From: Nageia nagi
Lineage: Eukaryota; Pinophyta
Length of the DNA: 64,000 nt
Reading direction: 5' to 3'
Assembly (NCBI GenBank): GCA_050084985.1
Contig: JBITNC010000001.1
Location: 212,102,001-212,166,000 of the forward strand
The position numbers and the translations under genes are program-made. Shown one piece after another: positions 48,166-58,985 of this stretch; the stretch's first letter is position 1, and every line of letters starts with the position of its first letter. The notes under the pieces are model-generated. The model was not told the DNA's origin. It made no database searches and saw only the letters and a list, made by a program, of their open reading frames with translations.

Positions 48166-48670
48166 GTTCTTGATAGTGAAGGAGTCTCCTTACTTTCTAT
48201 TTCAATTGGTATAAGTGAAGCTACACTTGCCATTGCATTAGCCAACCTATTATTGTTCTTTGGAATATTTTCTAATTGATACTTTTCAAAACAAGCAAGG
48301 AGTTTTGTAACAAGAACTTTATATGGAATAAGCTTTTCATCCTTAGTGTTATAGACCTCATTGACTTGATTCACTATCAGTTATGAATCCCTATAAATAT
48401 ATAGATGTGTAACATCAATTTCTATAGCTACTTTTAATCCTAATATGAAAGCTTCATATTCTACTATATTATTAGTGCATTCAAATGATATTTTGTATGA
48501 CAAGGGAATAACATCATTCTGAGGTGATATCAATGCTATTCCTACTCTTGAACCTTGCATATATCATGATCTATTAAAATACCTTTTCCAGCATTCTAAT
48601 ACCTCTGAAAGAGGAATGCTAGCATTCCTATTCTCTTCAAAATAAGGCTATGGGTGGTCCTCTTCTACAC
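48132..48670 (-). pseudogene. E1 second RNase H (aRNH), catalytic residues lost
   Basis: The reading is WKRYFNRS (near 48575), SFECTNNIVEYEAFILGLK, YRDSxLIVNQVNEVYNTKDE and NNNRLANAMASVASLIP (open piece 48132-48374). Compared with E2 (YFDGS, EYEA, YGDS, RLADVM), the first Asp is Asn and the last Asp is Asn. Both are G-to-A changes, that is, cytosine deamination on the other strand. The domain is the archaeal-type RNase H found in Tat/Ogre elements, located between the first RNase H and integrase. Confidence 0.8.
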
Positions 48671-48839
48671 ATTCTATGGTTTCTACCAAATCACATTCAT
48701 CCTAAAATTCTTCTTTAAGTTTTGTACTATCTTTCATGGGAAAGTCTATAATAAAATCTATGACTACCTATCCTTTAACTAATTTTTATTTCATAAACTT
48801 AAGGTCAAACTCCTGAAGTAGCATGATCCATTTTTCTAA

Positions 48840-50160
48840 CCTTATATTGAGGTATGTTTTTGATATTAGATATCTTAATGGGTCTACCTAAGTAAGTACA
48901 TGTGTTGTTCTATTGATTATATAATACCTCAACCTCTTAGTAGTAAACACTATACATTGGCATAACTTCTCAATGGGTACATGCCTAGTTTTGTATTCTT
49001 TCAATATTTTGCTAATAAAATAGACTACTATTTGTTTACCATATTCTTTCTTTGCCAACATTACCCCAAATGCATGTTCTATAGCTAAGACATAGAGCCA
49101 AAGAGGTTCTCCATGTTTATATGGAGCTAATACCAATGGATGTAGCAAATACTCTTTTATTCTATCAAATGCTTCTTGACACTTAAAATCCCATTTAAAC
49201 TCAACTTTTTTCTTAAGTAAATGAGAAATAAGAGCTATCTTATCTATTAATTGATAAAAAAATCTTCTTAAAACTTGAAGCTTACCTTGAAGGCTTCTCA
49301 ATTGCTTAAGATATGCAGGAGGAGACATTTCTATGATGGCTTTGATTTTCTTTGGATCCACTTCAACTTCTCTCCTAGAAATAATATACCCCAAACATTT
49401 TTCTAATGATACCCCAAATACACATTTTTGAGGCTTAATTCTTAACTTGTACTTATTCCTCCTTTCAAATGATACTTTTATATCCTTGATGTGATCTTCT
49501 TTATTTTTTGACTTTATCAAGATATCATCTACATAAACCTCTATTATTTTATGAATGAAGTCATGAAACATGGCTATCATTACTCTTTGATATGTGGCCC
49601 CTACATTTCTAAGATCAAATGGCATTACCTTGTAGCAAAAGTTGCCCCAAGGATTCCTAAAGGCTATTTTATGCTGATCACTTTCCTTGATTTCAATTTT
49701 ATTATATCCTAAAAATCCATCCATAAATGATAACATCTCATAACCTACCAAACTATCAATAATCATATCTATGTTGGGTAGTGGAAAATCATCTTTTAAA
49801 CATGCTTTATTGAGATCTTTGAAAGTAGTACACACTCTAATGTCACCTATAGGTTTATTTACCAAAACTACATTGGCAATCCACTTTGAATAATCAATGG
49901 GTCTAATAATTTTTCTATTTTCTTCTTAACTAGTAAAGAAATCTAAAATGGTATCTTCCTTGGTTTTTACTTTATAGGAACTAATCCTTTCTCAACAACT
50001 AAGTTATGAACTATAAAATTTTAATCTAATCTAGGAATATCTTTATATGACCATGCAAATAATTTAGAATAATCATGAAAGGATTGAATCAACTCATTTT
50101 ACAAAGGTTCCTCAAAAATCTTACCCATTTTTAGGAATTATAGTGTCTTTTGAGAACCAA
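48840..50160 (-). pseudogene. E1 reverse transcriptase and RNase H (325-codon open core)
   Basis: The longest open frame of the window (48888-49865, 325 codons). RT blocks in order: KPIGDIRVCTTFKDLNKACL, FPLPNIDMIIDSLVGYEML, FMDGFLGYNKI, NPWGNFCYKVMPF, ATYQRVMIAMFHDFIHKI, the catalytic EVYVDDILIKSKN, KPQKCVFGVSLEKCLGYIIS, then RNase H with FDRIKEYLLHPLVLAPYKHG and VYFISKILKEYKTRHVPIEK. The upstream part of RT (to about 50160) continues in the same direction but with stops (for example EENRKIIRPIDYSKWIANVV). The frame's ATG is internal to RT, not a true start; the polyprotein began in gag or protease. YVDD is intact. Confidence 0.9.
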
Positions 50161-50169
50161 TGTTGACCT

Positions 50170-50845
50170 CCTATATATATTAATTCAACCAAGTTATTTC
50201 TAATTTTGATGGTGTGGGAAATATAAATTCTCTCAACCCTTCAATTTTATCCTCCATAGATTCACCAAAGCAAGCATGCACATCTAGATAATGTTTATGA
50301 GTCCTCTTTTCATGCCTAGCTTGATATTCAATTATAGCATCCATAGATTCTAAGAAAGCATCATCATTATTAAATAAGTCTATAGCATGTATTGCATATT
50401 CATCATCTATTTCACATTAAATAATAAATTATTTTTGATTATCTCTTACCCATTCATCTTCTTGCATTAATAAATAATGACTAACTTGACCATCATGATC
50501 ATCTCTACAATATAAGATAATGCAATATTTATTTTCCTCCATAATTTCTCCTAAATATTACCATAAATGGTCTTTATGGATACAAAAGGAGCATAAGTGG
50601 TACTTTTCTTATGCCTCATACCATCCATCCAAATCTCTCTCTAGATTGATATTATTAACATCCATGATAGTGTACGAACCAAATCCAATATCTTTGATGT
50701 TGATTTTCTATAACACTTTTTTGTAAACCTAATCATTCTTAGCTACGATAGCCCATTCTCTATATCATATATAATAAATATCTTAGGGAGAACATAATTT
50801 CACTACTTGGATATCTACTTATCTACTTTTACCTTGTAAACATTT
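50170..50845 (-). pseudogene. E1 linker between protease and RT
   Basis: Minus-strand acidic, stop-containing linker collinear with E2 54420-55100; shared text includes IYSLE-like and MEENKYCIIL-like segments and a CLDVHACFGE-type block. No domain is recognised. The plus-strand frame 50520-50726 is a shadow. Confidence 0.5.
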
Positions 50846-50849
50846 CCTT

Positions 50850-51290
50850 CAAAATAAAATTTGAAACATCTATGCAAAGTGGATGCTACTCCTTCCATGC
50901 CATCTATCCAAGGTCTTCCAAGAATAAAAATTAAAAGAAGGTTTTCTATCTATAATGTAGAAGAGGGTTTGAAGCACCTTATTTCCCACTTTGATTATAA
51001 GTATGATGATTCCTACACATTTATTTGGAACACCATCAAACCCCTTAACTCTCATGGTAGTCTCTTCTCTTGGAGGTAACAAATCTAGATCAAACTATGA
51101 AAGTAAGTGAGTGGTGGTAATATTCAAAGTTTCTTCACCATCTATCAATGATATTTTAACTATATTACCAAATATATTTATTTTAATAAATAATGGTGGA
51201 TGTAATTGAGTCACATATTTGCTAGGTCTTTTATTAGGGTGAAAAGTGTTAATATCCCCTTTATTCCATATTTTTGCCTTTTTCATAAAA
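50850..51290 (-). pseudogene. E1 aspartic protease
   Basis: The open pieces 51095-51286 and 50870-51082 read VTQLHPPLFIKINIFGNIVK, SLIDGEETLNITTTHLLS, then LPPREETTMRVKGFDGVPNK and KVLQTLFYIID. The active-site triad area is DGEE here but DGGAS in E2, so the motif is damaged. The C-terminal GRPWID-type block is in another frame (…SWKTLDRWHGR…), indicating a frameshift near 50920. Confidence 0.75.
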
Positions 51291-51419
51291 GTAGTGATTG
51301 AGATGTTCCCATCTATCTAACTATTCTTGAAAATTTGATTCATCATTTCTTTATAAGGTTCTAAAATTTGAAGTAATTCAAACAAACTAACCTTTAATTG
51401 TGTGTTCTTAAGTTGCTTA

Positions 51420-52650
51420 ATGAGGTCAAAACTTCTTGGATCTTTAGGAAGCTCTTTTTCACTTATGACAAGATTTGTTGCTACTCTTGATCTTCCTCTT
51501 GTAAGTGTTGCACATACTTATTTGTGTAAAATTACATTAACATGCTACTCTTCCTCTATATATTTAGATTTAGTAGGAAAAACATATAATTTATCTTCTA
51601 TAAGCCTTTGAATTTTATTTCTTAGGCATCCACACCCAATTAGTGGCATGCCCCTTAGTTTGATGAAATTCATAATATCTATCTTCTTTGTACCATGTTG
51701 GCCTCTTTACTGATTCATTTTCCTCTTTCTTAGGTAAAGATTGTAATAATCCCTTTATCATTAGATCTTTCAAGATAAACCTAGGAGGTATAGGGAATTT
51801 TATGAATTTTTTTTCTTTCTTTTCATCTATCTTTTCTACCATATGAATGGATTTATCTTTCTTTGGTAATTGTAGCTACTTATCTTTGACCCTAGGTTTA
51901 TCATCATCTTGATACTTCATAAGCCCTAACTTTATAAGGACTTTTTATTTTTCTAATAGCTTATATGTCATATCAAAAAATGCTAGATGTGTATAATCAA
52001 TGACATAAGATTGTAAAGATAATATGACAACATCCTTGAAGATATTATTTACCCCTTTTTTAGTAAGCTCTATTTTCATTTATTACCATGTCTTCTTGAA
52101 TTATACAAAAAAAATTTCAAGACTTTCATTACTACTTTATATCATAGAACATAGATCCAAAACCATGACTTCATACTATTCTATAAATATGTTTATACTA
52201 TTCTAGAAATAAGTTGCTCAATTCTCAAAATGATGTAACTAACCTTTTTGGTAGAACATAGAAACATTCATGAGCCTCTCCTTTCAAACTATGAGAAAAG
52301 AGCTTTACTTGTAATCTTTAATCCACATTGATTTTGAGCTCACTCTCATCTTTAAACTTTTGTAAATGTCTTCTTGGATCTCTTTCCCCACTAAACTTAC
52401 AAAATTTGGGATCTTTATAATTTGGTGGTGGCATGCATACATGGATCTCATCACATAGAGGACTACCAAACTATCAAACTATCTATCTTTGCATACCCTT
52501 AATAGTAGCTTGAATGTTATCATTATTACTTCCATTTCCATGTTCAACTTCTTCATTAGGTACTTTTGGTCCATCACATTGAATATCTCCCAAGAGCTCA
52601 TTAAGATCTCTTCTCAAAAGACTTTGCAAGAATACTCTTAATTGATCCAT
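51420..52650 (-). pseudogene. E1 gag
   Basis: The start ATG at 52648-52650 gives MDQLRVFLQSLLRRDLNELL, then GDIQCDGPKVPNEE. Downstream are DEIHVCMPPPNYKDPKFCKF and LFSHSLKGEAHECFYVLPKR (the gag helix with W replaced by C). The open piece 51615-51842 carries EKKFIKFPIPPRFILKDLMI and YYEFHQTKGHATNW, the zinc-binding segment with its Cys residues lost. Stops occur mainly at Gln or Trp positions. The leader between the LTR and this ATG is only about 75 bp beyond the primer-binding site. Confidence 0.8.
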
Positions 52651-52721
52651 GTCTAAAATAACTCACAAAATTATTTATTAATCATAACTAAAACCCTAAG
52701 GTTTTAGCACAACTACTTATG

Positions 52722-52742
52722 ATTCATATCAAGTTCACCAAA
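52722..52742 (-). other. E1 primer-binding-site region
   Basis: The minus strand directly after the LTR reads TTTTGGTGAACTTGATATGA, the best preserved version of the motif in this window. The primer tRNA is not assigned. Confidence 0.6.
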
Positions 52743-53531
52743 ATGTTTGCAAATAAAAGTGTATTCAAGAATGTAAATAACTAAAATATCTAAATTCCTA
52801 AAAGATACATATATCTATTTGTAAATTCTAAGCTAACGAATAGCAATTTATAACAAGATAAGCTAATATACAAGATAATAAATAATTGGAATCAAAATGA
52901 AATTACCAAATAGGACTAAATTTGTGTAGTTACCTCATGAAACATACCTGATATAGATGAATAAAAGACACTAATGAGGCCTTGATAATGAATGGAGTTT
53001 GCACCCAAAGTCATGAAGTAAGATGATCTAAAAAGAGGGCCATAAGTGGTCTATTTTGTACTCAAAAGGAATGTTAATGGTTTTCTTTTATCTACAATGA
53101 GTGTTGGTGATCTTCATTAGATTGTAGTCCATTTGGAACCAAGTCTATGCCTCCACATGAACCCTTAATGGTCTCAATTTGATGCTTAGATAAGCTTAGA
53201 ATTGTTAGGATTCTTGCATAAGTAAGTACATAAACCCAACCATAAATGGTAGTGTCAAGAGGCACCTAAAGGACTACCATCATCAAGACCAAATATGGGA
53301 TCATGTATCTCCTTGATATGAACTTACTATTAGATCCCTATTTATATAGATAATAATATGACCTACTCCCTAGGTTGGCATGTACCTACATAAATAAGAA
53401 TATAGTAAGTCAATGATATATATTGATCATGTGCAAAATATTATAAATATTATTGAAATAGATATATAAGTATGGGCACATATTTCCTAATGTATTAAAT
53501 TAAATGCATAAATTAATTTTATGCAATAATA
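52743..53531 (-). repeat. E1 5' LTR
   Basis: 789 bp. On the minus strand it starts TATTATTGCATAAAATTAA at 53531 and ends TTTGCAAACA at 52743. The start hairpin TGCATAAA-ATTAA-TTTATGCA is perfect. Collinear with 45167-45921. Confidence 0.9.
53335..53350 (-). promoter_or_regulatory. Putative TATA box in the E1 5' LTR
   Basis: The minus strand reads TCTATATAAATAGGGA; the E2 3' LTR has TATATATAAATAGG at 59576-59589. A strong TATA consensus (TATATAAATAG), the likely transcription start determinant of the family. Confidence 0.55.
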
Positions 53532-53990
53532 GGTACAAAAAAGATAGATATTGCAAATATCATCAAACTAAGGGCCATGCCACTAATGGATGTGGAGGCC
53601 TAAAAAACAAAATTAAAAGGCTTATAGAGGATGGATTTTATGTTTTTACTACCAAAATTTAAGATATAGAGGAAGAGTATCATGTCAATGTAATTTTCTA
53701 TGAAGAAGTGTGTGTAGCACTTACAAAAGGAAGATCAAGACTAGTAATAAATCCTATCACATGTGAAAAGACCTTCCTAAATATTTAAGAAGTTTTGACC
53801 TCATTGAGCAAATCAAGAATACACAAGCTAAGGTTAGTTTATTTGAATACTTAAAATTTAAAAACCCCATAGGAAAATGATGAATCAAATTTTCAAGAAT
53901 AGTTAGATAGATAGGAACATCTCAATCACTACTTTTGTAGAAAAGGTAAAAATATGGCATAAAGGGGATGTTATCACTTTTCATCCTAGT
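53532..53990 (+). pseudogene. E2 gag, second part
   Basis: It begins with the right copy of the E1 target duplication (GGTAC) and reads DRYCKYHQTKGHATNGC (C-x2-H...GH-x4-C zinc-binding segment), then LKNKIKRLIEDGFYVFTTKI and VALTKGRSRLVINPITCEK. This is the C-terminal end of the gag that was cut at 45166. It continues into the protease region with stops. Confidence 0.75.
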
Positions 53991-53999
53991 GAAAGACCT

Positions 54000-54420
54000 A
54001 GCAAGGATGTGACCTAATTACATCCACCAATGCTTATTGAAGTGAATATTTTTGGTAATAAAATTAAAATATCATTGATAGATGGTGGGGCATCTTTGAA
54101 TATTACCACCACTCATTTATTTTCATAGTTTGATTTAGATTTATTACCTCCAAGAGAAGAGACTACCATGAGAGTTAAGGGGTTTGATGGTATTCCAAAG
54201 AAATATGCAAGAAAAATCACACTTCCAATCAAAGTAGGAAATAAGGTCCTTTAGACCCTCTTCTACATTATAGATGGAAAAACTTTTTTTAATTTTATTC
54301 TTGAAAGACCTTTGATAGATGACATGGAAGGAGTAGAATCCACTTTGCATAGATGTTTCAAATTTTATCCTAAAGGAAATGTTTACAAGATAGAAGTAGA
54401 TGAGTAGATAGCCAAGTAGT
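54000..54420 (+). pseudogene. E2 aspartic protease
   Basis: HPPMLIEVNIFGNKIKISL is followed by IDGGASLNITTTHLFS near 54075-54125, the retropepsin active site (D-x-G-A-S core kept, DG instead of DS/DT). LLPPREETTMRVKGFDGIPK and NFILERPLIDDMEGVESTLH (near 54290-54345) form the C-terminal block. It is the better preserved of the two E-family proteases, with a stop at a Phe/Gln position (SxFDLD) and another after KVL. Confidence 0.8.
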
Positions 54421-55100
54421 GCAATTATGTTCTCCTTGAGATATTTATTCTATATGATGTAGAAGATGAGACTATTCTAGTTAATAATGATTAAATTTAT
54501 AGCAAAATGTTATAAAAAATCAACATCAAGGATATCAAATTTGGTTCATACACCATCATGGACATCAATAATATCAATCTAGAGAGAGATTTGGATAGAC
54601 AATAGGAGGTTTAAGAAAAGGATCACCCATATTCCTCTAGGATCCATAAATATCATTGATGGTAATCTTTAGAAGAAATCATGGAGGAAAATAAATATTG
54701 CATTATCCCATATCATAGACATGATCACGATGGTTAGGTTAGTCATTTGTTATTAACGTAAGAAGATGAACAGGTAAGAGATGATCAAAATTGCTTTATT
54801 ATTGAATGTAAAATAGATTATGAATATGCAATACATGCTATAGATTTATTTGAAAATGATGATGCTTTCTTAGAATCTATGGGTAATCGAATTAAATATT
54901 TAGCTAGGCATGAAAAGAGAACTCACAAACATTGTCTGGATGTGAATGCTTACTTTGGTGAATCTGTGGAGGATAAAATTGAAGAGTTGGGAGAGTTGCC
55001 ATTTTTCACACCATCATAATCAAAAATGACTTGGTTGAATGAAGAGATAGAGGAGGTTAAAATCAGTTCTCAAGATACATAGCAATTCCTAAAAATGGGT
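54421..55100 (+). pseudogene. E2 linker between protease and RT
   Basis: Collinear with the E1 linker. Readable pieces include FGSYTIMDINNINLERDLDR, CKIDYEYAIHAIDLFENDDA and ESVEDKIEELGELPFFTPS. Acidic, with no recognised domain. Confidence 0.55.
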
Positions 55101-55990
55101 AAGCTCCTTGAGAAACCTTTGCCAAATGAGTTGATTCAATTCTTTCATGATTATTCTAAATTATTTGCATAGTCATATAAAGATATTCTTAGATTAGATG
55201 AAAATTTTTTAATACATAATTTGGTTACTGAGAAAAGATCAGTTCCTATAAAGTAAAAACTAAGAAAGATACCTTTTTAGATCTTTATTAGTCAAGAAGG
55301 AAATAGAGAAATTATTAGAAGCTAATTTTATTAGATCCATTGATTATTCAAAGTGGATGGCCAATATAGTTCTAGTAAAGAAACCTATAGGTGAAATTAG
55401 AGTATGTATTGATTTTAGAAATCTCAATAAAGCATGTCCAAAAGATGAATTTCCACTACCTAACATAGATATGATCATTGATAGTTTGGTAGGTTATGAG
55501 ATATTATCATTTATGGATGGATTTTTATGATATAATCAAATCAAAATCAAGGAAAGTGAGCAGCATAAAATAGCCTTTAGAACTCCTTGGGGTAACTTTT
55601 GCTACAAGGTAATGCCATTTGGTCTTAATAATGCAAGGGCTACATATCAAAGAGTAATGACAGCCATGTTTTATAACTTCATTCATAAAATAGTCTATGT
55701 AGATGATATCTTAATAAAGTAAAAGAATAAAAAAGATCATGTCAAGGATATAAAAGTAGCATTTGAAAGGATGAATAAGTACAAATTAAGAATCAAGCCT
55801 TAAAAATGTGTATTTGGGGTATCATTAGGAAAAAGTTTGGGGCATATTGTTTCTAGGAGAGGAGTTGAAGTGGATCCAAAGAAAATTAAAACCATCATAG
55901 AAATGTCTCCTCCTATGAATCTTAAGCAATTTAGAATCCTTCAAGGTAAGATTCAAATTGTTAAAAGATTTATTTATTAATTAATATATA
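55100..55990 (+). pseudogene. E2 reverse transcriptase
   Basis: RT blocks: LLVKKEIEKLLEANFIRSID, YSKWMANIVLVKKPIGEIRV, NLNKACPKDEFPLPNIDMII, ILSFMDGFLxYNQI (stop where E1 has Gly), RTPWGNFCYKVMPFGL, ARATYQRVMTAMFYNFIHKI and the catalytic YVDD (55695-55706). E2 lacks two residues that E1 has just before YVDD (HKIVYVDD against HKIIEVYVDD). Stops at KPxKCVFG and FIYxLIYK stand where E1 has Gln. A frame change occurs near 55280-55300. Catalytic residues are kept. Confidence 0.9.
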
Positions 55991-56460
55991 AAATAGCTCC
56001 TATGTCTCATTTACTTAATAAAGAAGTTGATTTTAAATGGGATGTTAAGTGTTAAGAAGCATTTGATAGAATAAAAGAGTATTTGATACATACACTAGTA
56101 TTAGCTCCATATAGGCATGGAGAACCTCTTTGGCTTTATGTCTTAGCTATACAACATGTATTTGGGGTAATGTTGGTAAACAAGAAAGAATATGGTAAAG
56201 AGAGAATAGTCTATTTTATTAGCAAAACATTGAAAGAATATGAAACTAGGTACACATCCATTGAGAAGTTATATCAATGTATAATATTTGCTACAAGAGG
56301 TTGAGGCATTATATGATCAATAGAACAACACATGTAATTATTCAAATATATCCATTAAGATATATAATGTCAAAACCATGCATTAATGGAAGGTCAACAA
56401 AATGGATCATGCTACTTCAAGAGTTTGACCGCAAGTTTTTGAAACAATAATCAATTAAAG
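55990..56460 (+). pseudogene. E2 first RNase H
   Basis: DFKWDVKCxEAFDRIKEYLI (stop at a Gln position) and the open piece 56083-56304: LVLAPYRHGEPLWLYVLAIQ, GKERIVYFISKTLKEYETRY and TSIEKLYQCIIFATRG. This is the RT-linked RNase H with the SKTLxxxExxYxxxEK motif. It continues in a shifted frame to STKWIMLLQEFDRKFL near 56400-56440. Confidence 0.85.
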
Positions 56461-56499
56461 TGTAGAAAATTATAGATTTTATTGTAGAGTTTCCCATGG

Positions 56500-57010
56500 A
56501 AGATAGTATAGAACTTAGAGAAGAATTTTAGGATGAATGTGCTTTGGTAGAAATCATAGAACATGTAGAAGAGGACTACCTATGGCCTTATTTTAAATAA
56601 AATAGGAACACTAATGTTCCTCTTTTAGAGGTGTTAGAATGTTGGAAAATGTATTTTGATGGATCATAATGTATGCAAGGTTCAGAAGATGGAATAGCAT
56701 TGATATCACCTCAGAATGATGTTATTATCATTTCATACAAACTATAATTTGAATGAACTAATAATATGGTAGAATATGAAGCTCTCATATTAGGATTAAA
56801 AGCAACTATAGAAATTGGTATTACACATTTGCATATTTATGGGGATTCATAGCTAATAGTGAATCAAGTCAATGAGATCTACAACACCAAGGATGAGAAG
56901 CTTATTCCATATAAAGTTCTTGTTACAAAACTCCTTGCTTGCTTTGAAGAGTATAAATTAGAAAATATTCCAAAGAATAATAATAGGTTGGCTGATGTAA
57001 TGGTAAGTGT
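56500..57010 (+). pseudogene. E2 second RNase H (archaeal type, aRNH)
   Basis: The reading is WKMYFDGSxCMQGSEDGIAL (about 56645-56703), TNNMVEYEALILGLKATIEI (56758-56817), HLHIYGDSxLIVNQVNEIYN (56826-56885) and NNNRLADVMVSVASLIP (about 56980-57030). All four catalytic acidic residues (D, E, D, D) are present, unlike in E1. The domain is the marker of Tat/Ogre-type elements. Two stops stand at Trp and Gln positions. Confidence 0.85.
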
Positions 57011-57019
57011 AGCTTCACT

Positions 57020-58405
57020 TATACCATTTGAGATAGAGAGTAGGGAGACTCCTTTCACTATCAAGAACTTGGGAACTCCATCAATTATTGAAGAGGATTT
57101 GAAAATGATATGTGTTGCTCAAAAGGTTGGTTATGAGGTAATTCCTTGGAACCAAAACATATTCAGATATTTGAGGGATAACTTTATTGATGCTACACTT
57201 AATAAGAGAGAATAGATTAGAATAAAAAGGCTTGATATGAAATATGTTATCATTGGTGATATATTTTATAAAAGATCAGTTAATGGTATTCTTTTAAGAT
57301 GTCTTCATGATGAAGAGATTGAAATAACATTAGAACATGTTTATGGAGGAGCATGTGGAGGTAATTTCAATGGAAGATTATTTTATAAAAAGTTGATTAG
57401 GATGGGTTATTGGTGGCCCACCATGGAACATGATTGTTATGAACATGTCAAGAAGTGTGAGCAATATCAAAAGTATGCACACTTAGAATTAACACCTACT
57501 CAAGAGTTGAACTATGTTACATCACCATGTCCTTTCTCAATGTGGTATTTGGATTCAATGGGTGTTATCAATCCTCCATCTAGTGAGGGGAACAAGTTTA
57601 TCTTACTTGCCACTGAATAATAAACTAAATGTGTTTATGCAATTCCTTTGAAGATATCTATACAAAAACATGTTATCAATTTCATCAAGGAATATATCAT
57701 TTATAGATTTGCCATACCTTAGAAGTTGATCATGGATAATAGTACAAATTTTAAAGGAAAAAATATTAGAGAATTTTGTAAAAATATGAAGGTTGAACAA
57801 AGATTTTCTTCAATTTACTATCCCTAAGGGAATGGACAAGCTGAAGTAATAAATAAAATAATCAAGAAGATATTGGTAAAAATTATCAAAAAGAATGGTA
57901 GAGATTGGAATGATCAATTACTATAACCTTATGGGAATATAGAAAAACTAAAAGAATAACAAAAATGGCTAATTTTTACTCTCTTATGTATGGTGATGAA
58001 GTAATCATTCCACTTAAAATTGAGAATCTCTTCTTTGAGAATTGCACTTAAAGATATCATGAAGGGACCATAATAATGAAAAGTAAGGTTAAATTAGCTA
58101 AAGGAATTAGATGAGAAAATAATTAATACACTAGATCATCTTAGAACATATCAACAAATAATAAAGAAGGCCTATGGAAAGAAAATGATGCCCAAAGTAT
58201 TTGAGATTAGAGATATGGTTCTCCAAGAAAATGTTTCTAACACTATAGCAAAAGATGAACCTAAAGGAAACTTTGAACCAAATTGGGTTGGCCCATACAT
58301 CATCATAGAGGTATTTGGTAGAGGTGCATACAAATTATATACATTAGATGGGGAGGTTCTCAATAATCCCATCAATGCTAGGCACCTAAAGAAGTATCAC
58401 ATCTA
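57020..58405 (+). pseudogene. E2 integrase
   Basis: Open pieces 56859-57215, 57237-57620 and 58185-58406. Zinc finger: HVYGGACGGNFNGRLFYKKL, then MGYWWPTMEHDCYEHVKKCE followed by Q-Y. The second His is Asn and the last Cys is Tyr, so the finger is broken. Core: first Asp in MWYLDSMGVI (near 57548), second Asp in IMDNSTNF (near 57735), Glu in GQAEVINK (near 57840); all three catalytic acids are present. C-terminal domain: FEPNWVGPYIIIEVFGRGAY and INARHLKKYHI at the end. No chromodomain is seen, in keeping with Tat-type elements. Confidence 0.85.
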
Positions 58406-58599
58406 GGCAACTTGCAGGTCATATTATGCATCAATTTTCATAAAAATGTTACTATAGGAATAAACATGGAATAGATGGCATAAAATTCAAAATCAAAGAT
58501 CATTTTAGTATCATCAGAGGAGTTCCAATGCTCCATTTTAGTATAAAAGCATCACTTGTAGTCCTATTATATAATCAAAAATATTAAAAACAAAGATCA

Positions 58600-58985
58600 T
58601 CAAATACCCCTTGGTGTAGAGCTTTAGATCCTAGATCATAATATTTTCATACCTCTTGGTATAGAGTTTTAGCTCTCATATCATCATCCTAATTTCATGC
58701 CTCTTAGCATAGAGTTTTAGCTTTCATATCATCATCCTAGTTTCATACCTCTTAGCATAGAGTTTTAGCTCTCATCATCATATCATGCCTCTAGGCATAG
58801 CATTTTAGCTCTCATAATCATATATCATGCCTCTTGGCATAGATTTTTAGCTCTTATCATCATATAATGCCTCTTGAAAAAGTTATAGCTCCACTTCTCA
58901 TTACAATATACCTCTTGATGCAGAGTTTTAGCTCCTAGTTTTATCATTATGCCTCTCAATAAGAAGTTCAACTTCCATAAGATAA
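58600..58985 (+). repeat. Minisatellite in the E2 3' UTR
   Basis: About nine imperfect units of 40-50 bp with the consensus ATGCCTCTTGGCATAGAGTTTTAGCTCTCATATCATC (quoted here as ATGCCTCTTGGCATAGAG plus TTTTAGCTCTCATATC). The same family of units is in E1 at 46330-46640. The array sits between integrase and the 3' LTR. Confidence 0.85.

Larger units (their letters stand above)
45167..53531 (-). mobile_element. Element E1: complete Tat-like Ty3/gypsy element inside E2
   Basis: 8365 bp, minus orientation. It has 5' LTR 52743-53531, primer-binding site, gag, protease, RT, RNase H, second RNase H, integrase, a minisatellite in the 3' UTR, polypurine tract AAAAGTGGGGCATT (45922-45935) and 3' LTR 45167-45921. 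A 5-bp target duplication (GGAAC/GGTAC) flanks it. It belongs to the same family as E2, shown by gag, pol and LTR similarity throughout, but lies in the opposite direction within the E2 gag. It is thus younger than E2, and its pol is correspondingly less interrupted. Confidence 0.9.

Noticed and set aside
58185-58375. Minus-strand frame opposite the integrase C-terminus
   Set aside because: Shadow of the plus-strand integrase C-terminal domain, which has the recognisable NWVGPY and HLKKY motifs.
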